From JANLYC01 sp963750495 (GTDB taxonomy: Bacteria > Actinomycetota > Actinomycetes > Propionibacteriales > Nocardioidaceae), in assembly GCA_963750495.1 (NCBI GenBank), contig CAVVQV010000002.1, positions 1 to 64,000 of the forward strand: a DNA stretch of 64,000 nt, given 5' to 3'. Under the pieces are notes generated by a model that saw only the letters and a program-made list of their open reading frames with translations, was not told the origin of the DNA and did no database searches. This document shows, piece by piece, positions 60,857-64,000 of this stretch. The translations under genes were made by a program, and so were the position numbers. How positions within the stretch are numbered: the first letter of the stretch is position 1; every line of letters starts with the position of its first letter.

Positions 60857-62109
60857 GCCGCCATCTTGGCAGCGTGGACCGACACATCCCGAACACGGGT
60901 GTCCTGCATCCACATCACCCAGAACGTCGCCGCGAGGACCGCGAGCAGTGTCACCCCACCGCCACCAATGAGCGTCCACCGCGGCCCGAAGGTCTCCCCG
61001 ACCCAACCGACGACCGGCGCACCGGCCGGCGTACCGCCCATCAACACCATCATGTAGAGCGCCAGCACGCGTCCCCTCATCGCGGAGTCGACGGTCAGCT
61101 GCACGGCCGTCTGGAGCGCGTTGAGCATCGTCAGCGCACACAGGCCTACCACCGGAAGCCAGAGCGCGAACAGCCAGTACGACGGCATGAGCCCGGCCGT
61201 GATCTCCGCGAGAGCGAACGAAAGCGCCGCCAGCACCAGCAGCAGCCGGCGCGAATGAGCCCGGCGGGCCGCGAGCAGCGACCCGGTCAGCGAGCCGATG
61301 GCCAAGAACGTCCCGAGCACGCCGTACTCGCCGGCGCCCTTGTGGAACTCGCCCGTCGCCATCAAAGCGCTGGTCATCTGGAAGTTGAGTCCGAACGTGC
61401 CGGCGAAGAAGGCGACCACGAAGACGAACACGAGATCCGGTCGATCCCGCACATAGCGAACCCCGTCGCGCAAGGCTCCCTTGGCGCGAGCGACCGGAAC
61501 CGGGGTGTCGAGCGCAGCCGGATCCATCACCTTCAGCGAGTAGATGACGGCGAGGTACGTGGCCGCGTTGATGAGGATCACCGCTCCCGTCGCCTGCACC
61601 CCCGAACCCAGTCCGGCGATCATGAACCCGGCGACGGCCGGCCCGACGACGCGACCGAGGTTGAACGACGCCGAGTTGAGCCCCACCGCGTTGGGAAGGT
61701 GCTCGCGCCCGACCATCTCGACGACGAAGGCCTGCCTGGCCGGAGTGTCGAAGGCAGTGCCGCACCCGAACAGGAAGGCCAGCAGGTAGACATGCCACGC
61801 GTGCGCCACGCCGGTCACCGCCAGCAGCCCCAGCACACCAGCGCTCACGGCCAGGGACGCCTGCGTGAAGACGAGCAGCCGACGCTTGGAGTAGCGGTCG
61901 GCGATCAGCCCGGCCATCGGGGTGACCAGAAGGAAGGGCAGGAACTGCAGTCCGGTGGTGATGCCCAGGGCGGTCCCGGAGTGGGTCAGCTCGAGCACCA
62001 GCCAGTCCTGTGCGACACGCTGCATCCAGGTACCGGTGTTGCTGATCAGGCTGCCGCTCGCGTAGATGCGGTAGTTGCGCACCTCGAGGGCTCGGAACGT
62101 CGGCGTCAT
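60853..62109 (-). CDS. MFS transporter
   Basis: 418 residues with 12 helices; FRALEVRNYRIYASGSLISNTGTWMQRVAQDWLVLELT is the N-terminal hallmark of this multidrug-efflux-like group. It is related to the gene at 52.7-53.9 kb. It is translationally coupled to the MarR gene before it and the mycothiol-family gene after it (ATGA at both ends). Confidence 0.9.
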   Translation of the reverse strand: MTPTFRALEVRNYRIYASGSLISNTGTWMQRVAQDWLVLELTHSGTALGITTGLQFLPFLLVTPMAGLIADRYSKRRLLVFTQASLAVSAGVLGLLAVTGVAHAWHVYLLAFLFGCGTAFDTPARQAFVVEMVGREHLPNAVGLNSASFNLGRVVGPAVAGFMIAGLGSGVQATGAVILINAATYLAVIYSLKVMDPAALDTPVPVARAKGALRDGVRYVRDRPDLVFVFVVAFFAGTFGLNFQMTSALMATGEFHKGAGEYGVLGTFLAIGSLTGSLLAARRAHSRRLLLVLAALSFALAEITAGLMPSYWLFALWLPVVGLCALTMLNALQTAVQLTVDSAMRGRVLALYMMVLMGGTPAGAPVVGWVGETFGPRWTLIGGGGVTLLAVLAATFWVMWMQDTRVRDVSVHAAKMAA

Positions 62110-62555
62110 GCGTGAGAGAGCCGCTCGAGCAGTGGGGCGGCGTCCCGCAGGATCTGGCGCTCAGCAGGGCTGAGCTCCTTGAGGCGATACGTGAGCCAGG
62201 CATCCTTGCGTCGACGCGACTCGGCAATGACCTCGCGGCCGTCGCCCGTCAGCGACACCACCACGACACGCTTGTCCGTCTCGTGCGGATCACGGCTGAC
62301 GAGACCCTTGTCCGCCAGGCAGCCCACGGTCCGCGTCATGGACGGCGGCTGCACCTTCTCGGCGGCGGCGAGGTCACCGATCGTCAAGGCTCCGTCTCGG
62401 ATGAGCGTGCCCAGCACGGCCAGCTGGTTGGCTGTCAGGTCGTCGTCGGCGTCGCGCTCGTTGCGGAGTCGCCGTGACAGCCTCATCACCGAGATCCGCA
62501 GTGCGCCGGCCAACCCTGCGTCGGTCCGTGCGAGCTTCATGACTTCTGTGGGCAT
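62106..62555 (-). CDS. MarR-family transcriptional regulator
   Basis: 149 residues, winged helix with LTANQLAVLGTLIRDGALTIGDLAAAEKVQPPSMTRTVGCL and DKGLVSRDPHETDKRVVVVSLT wing. The ATG at 62555 follows directly after the palindromic site at 62557, so the regulator most likely represses its own operon with the MFS exporter and the mycothiol-family gene. Confidence 0.92.
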   Translation of the reverse strand: MPTEVMKLARTDAGLAGALRISVMRLSRRLRNERDADDDLTANQLAVLGTLIRDGALTIGDLAAAEKVQPPSMTRTVGCLADKGLVSRDPHETDKRVVVVSLTGDGREVIAESRRRKDAWLTYRLKELSPAERQILRDAAPLLERLSHA

Positions 62556-62556
62556 A

Positions 62557-62590
62557 TTCCTTAGCATAACTCATTAGCAATGCTAAGGAA
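62557..62590. promoter_or_regulatory. Palindromic operator of the MarR operon
   Basis: TTCCTTAGCAT (62557-62567) and ATGCTAAGGAA (62580-62590) are exact complements 12 bases apart. A second dyad TTAGCA-A-TGCTAA (62574-62586) lies within the same site. It lies one base upstream of the MarR start codon and covers the promoter region; this is the classic position of a MarR autorepression operator. Confidence 0.8.
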
Positions 62591-62603
62591 ACTGGGATTC
62601 TCG

Positions 62604-64000
62604 CTATGTGAGCCAATTGGTGACGGGATCGATGGCGAAGTAGAGCACGAACGCGGCCGCGACGAACCACAGCAGTGGATGCACCTGTGAAGCCTTGCCA
62701 CGCACGCCCTTCAACACGACGTACGCGATGAACCCGGCCCCGATCCCCACCGAGATGGAGTATGTGAACGGCATCAGGATGATCGCCAGGAACGCCGGAA
62801 GCGCGACTTCGATGTCGTTCCAGTCGATGTTCGTGACCTGCGTCATCATGAGGAAGCCCACGACCACCAGCGCCGGCGTGGCCGCCTCGTTGGGAATGAT
62901 GTCCACGACCGGCGCAAAGACGGTGGTGAGCAGGAAGAGGATTCCGGTGACGACGCTGGCGAGGCCGGTGCGGGCGCCCTCACCCACCCCGGAGGCGGAC
63001 TCGATGTAGGAGGTGTTACTCGAGATCGAGGCAGCACCTCCGGCAGCCGCCGCGATCGAGTCGACGACCAGGATGCGCTGCGTGTTGATCGGCGTGCCGT
63101 CCTCCTGCAGGAGGCCTGCCTCGGCACCGATGGCCGTCATCGTGCCCATGGTGTCGAAGAAGTCGGCCAGCAGCAGCGTGAAGATGAGCAGCAGGGCCGT
63201 CACGGTACCGACCTCGGAGAACGAGCCGAACAACGAGAAGTTGCCGAGCAGGCCGAAGTCCGGACTGTCGACGACCTTGTCGGGCCAGGCCGGGACGTTG
63301 AGGTTCCACGCCTTCGGGTTGAACGATCCGTTCGCCCCGAAGGCCGGGCCGACGTCGGCGAGAGCCTCGACGATGATGGCCACCACGGTCGTGGTCACGA
63401 TCGAGATCAGGATCGCGCCCCTGACCCGCCGCGCGTAGAGCACGATCATCAGGAGCAGGCCGAAGATGAAGACGATCGTCGGCCACCCGGACAGGAATCC
63501 GCCGATGCCCAGGTTGACCGGGACGGGTGGTGCCTCGGTGCGGCGTACGAAACCGGAGTCGACGAATCCGATGAACGCGATGAACAGCCCGATGCCGACG
63601 CTGATCGCCACCTTGAGCTCGGCGGGCACCGCAGCGAACACGGCCTTGCGGAACCCGGTGAGCACGAGGACGAGGATCACCAACCCTTCGAGGACCACCA
63701 GGCCCATGGCGTCGGCCCAGGTCATCTGACTGGCGACCGAGAAGGCTACGAAGGCGTTGAGCCCGAGCCCCGTCGCCAGGGCCAGCGGATAGTTGGCCAC
63801 CACACCCATGAGAATCGTCAGTACGCCGGCCACCAGTGCGGTGGCTGCCGCAATCTGAGCGAAGTCGGCGGTCTCGCCACCGGTGATCGAGTTGCCGCTC
63901 GCGTCGAGCGCCCCTCCGAGGATGATCGGGTTCAACACGACGATGTAGGCCATCGTGAAGAACGTGACGATCCCACCGCGGATCTCGCGAGGCACGGTGG
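62604..64000 (-). CDS. NCS2-family purine permease (5' end beyond window)
   Basis: At least 465 residues of a 12-14-helix permease of the NCS2 AzgA-like branch (adenine/guanine/hypoxanthine uptake). Hallmarks: GIVTFFTMAYIVVLNP, ATGLGLNAFVAF, DFFDTMGTMTAIGAEAG and SISSNTSYIESASGVGEGARTGL. Relatives begin 20-40 residues further upstream, so the start lies beyond 64000 and the in-frame GTG at 63995 is internal. It is on the same strand as the MarR operon but separated by its promoter region. Confidence 0.92.
   Translation of the reverse strand, partial: TVPREIRGGIVTFFTMAYIVVLNPIILGGALDASGNSITGGETADFAQIAAATALVAGVLTILMGVVANYPLALATGLGLNAFVAFSVASQMTWADAMGLVVLEGLVILVLVLTGFRKAVFAAVPAELKVAISVGIGLFIAFIGFVDSGFVRRTEAPPVPVNLGIGGFLSGWPTIVFIFGLLLMIVLYARRVRGAILISIVTTTVVAIIVEALADVGPAFGANGSFNPKAWNLNVPAWPDKVVDSPDFGLLGNFSLFGSFSEVGTVTALLLIFTLLLADFFDTMGTMTAIGAEAGLLQEDGTPINTQRILVVDSIAAAAGGAASISSNTSYIESASGVGEGARTGLASVVTGILFLLTTVFAPVVDIIPNEAATPALVVVGFLMMTQVTNIDWNDIEVALPAFLAIILMPFTYSISVGIGAGFIAYVVLKGVRGKASQVHPLLWFVAAAFVLYFAIDPVTNWLT

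Noticed and set aside
60107..62227. A 706-residue fusion of the mycothiol-family protein with upstream sequence
   Set aside because: The upstream part is an out-of-frame reading of the MFS gene; the ATG at 60856 is coupled to the MFS stop.

Overview
This 64-kb window is a chromosomal segment of a high-G+C Gram-positive bacterium (Actinomycetota). The codon third positions are almost always G or C, GTG starts are common, genes are packed with ATGA/GTGA overlaps, and lipoprotein and Tat signals are actinobacterial in style. The gene content agrees: an IdeR-type DtxR repressor, a mycothiol-dependent maleylpyruvate-isomerase-family protein, an actinobacterial-type SerC, a DUF222/HNH '13E12' protein, and the neighbourhood mscL - SAF - FmdB/Ruc - FTHF cyclo-ligase - UTP:glucose-1-P uridylyltransferase - moeA - rimJ, which resembles Mycobacterium tuberculosis Rv0985c-Rv0995. 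Nocardioidaceae or a relative is my best guess; this is inference from style only.

Layout. 0-4.3 kb (minus): nucleotidyltransferase, then molybdenum-cofactor genes moeA-moaC-mogA and a RimJ-like acetyltransferase, coupled by overlapping stops and starts. 4.4-9.3 kb: FTHF cyclo-ligase, a convergent penicillin-acylase-family enzyme, then an FmdB/Ruc-like zinc-ribbon protein behind a promoter with a CIRCE (HrcA) operator, a SAF-domain protein and MscL. 9.3-16.3 kb: SDR epimerase, phosphoglucomutase, a two-gene M16 peptidase pair, and a secreted lytic transglycosylase. 16.6-19.5 kb: a Tat-exported DUF1800-DUF1501 pair. 19.8-24 kb: flavin amine-oxidase-like protein, CGNR zinc-finger regulator, and an orphan family-5 solute-binding lipoprotein behind a long leader with a strong palindrome.

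24.1-26.6 kb is a small decayed integrative element: a tyrosine recombinase lying directly beside an intact tRNA-Arg(CCT), with a copy of the tRNA 5' end 2.5 kb upstream, a secreted protein and a frame-disrupted gene between them. 26.7-32.7 kb is a run of exported proteins (lipoprotein, beta-propeller, DUF2071 protein, a metallophosphoesterase-like protein with an altered active site, a fibronectin-III protein). 32.9-35.5 kb is a complete polar amino-acid ABC transporter. 35.7-41.7 kb holds an S55 peptidase, small proteins, DUF2277, DinB, simple and dispersed repeats, and a frameshifted DUF222/HNH gene.

41.8-48.4 kb: DUF2252, a secreted protein, a mini membrane protein, and a minus-strand operon (IdeR-like repressor, methyltransferase, MFS exporter, glycine-betaine-type binding protein). 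48.5-57.3 kb: photolyase, divergent EamA/LysR pair, hotdog-like protein, MFS exporter, then pdxH, a citrate synthase and serC. 57.6-64 kb (minus): exported propeller, methyltransferase coupled to a 27-residue membrane miniprotein, a MarR-MFS-mycothiol-transferase operon with a clear palindromic operator, and a purine-type NCS2 permease cut by the window edge.

The points most worth a second look are the CIRCE-controlled Ruc-like gene, the tRNA-Arg 5'-end duplication with its truncated integrase, two related intergenic palindromes each beside a coding remnant, a 22-bp tandem repeat present at two loci in opposite orientation, and the metallophosphoesterase with substituted metal ligands. I found no CRISPR array, no defence island and no biosynthetic megacluster.
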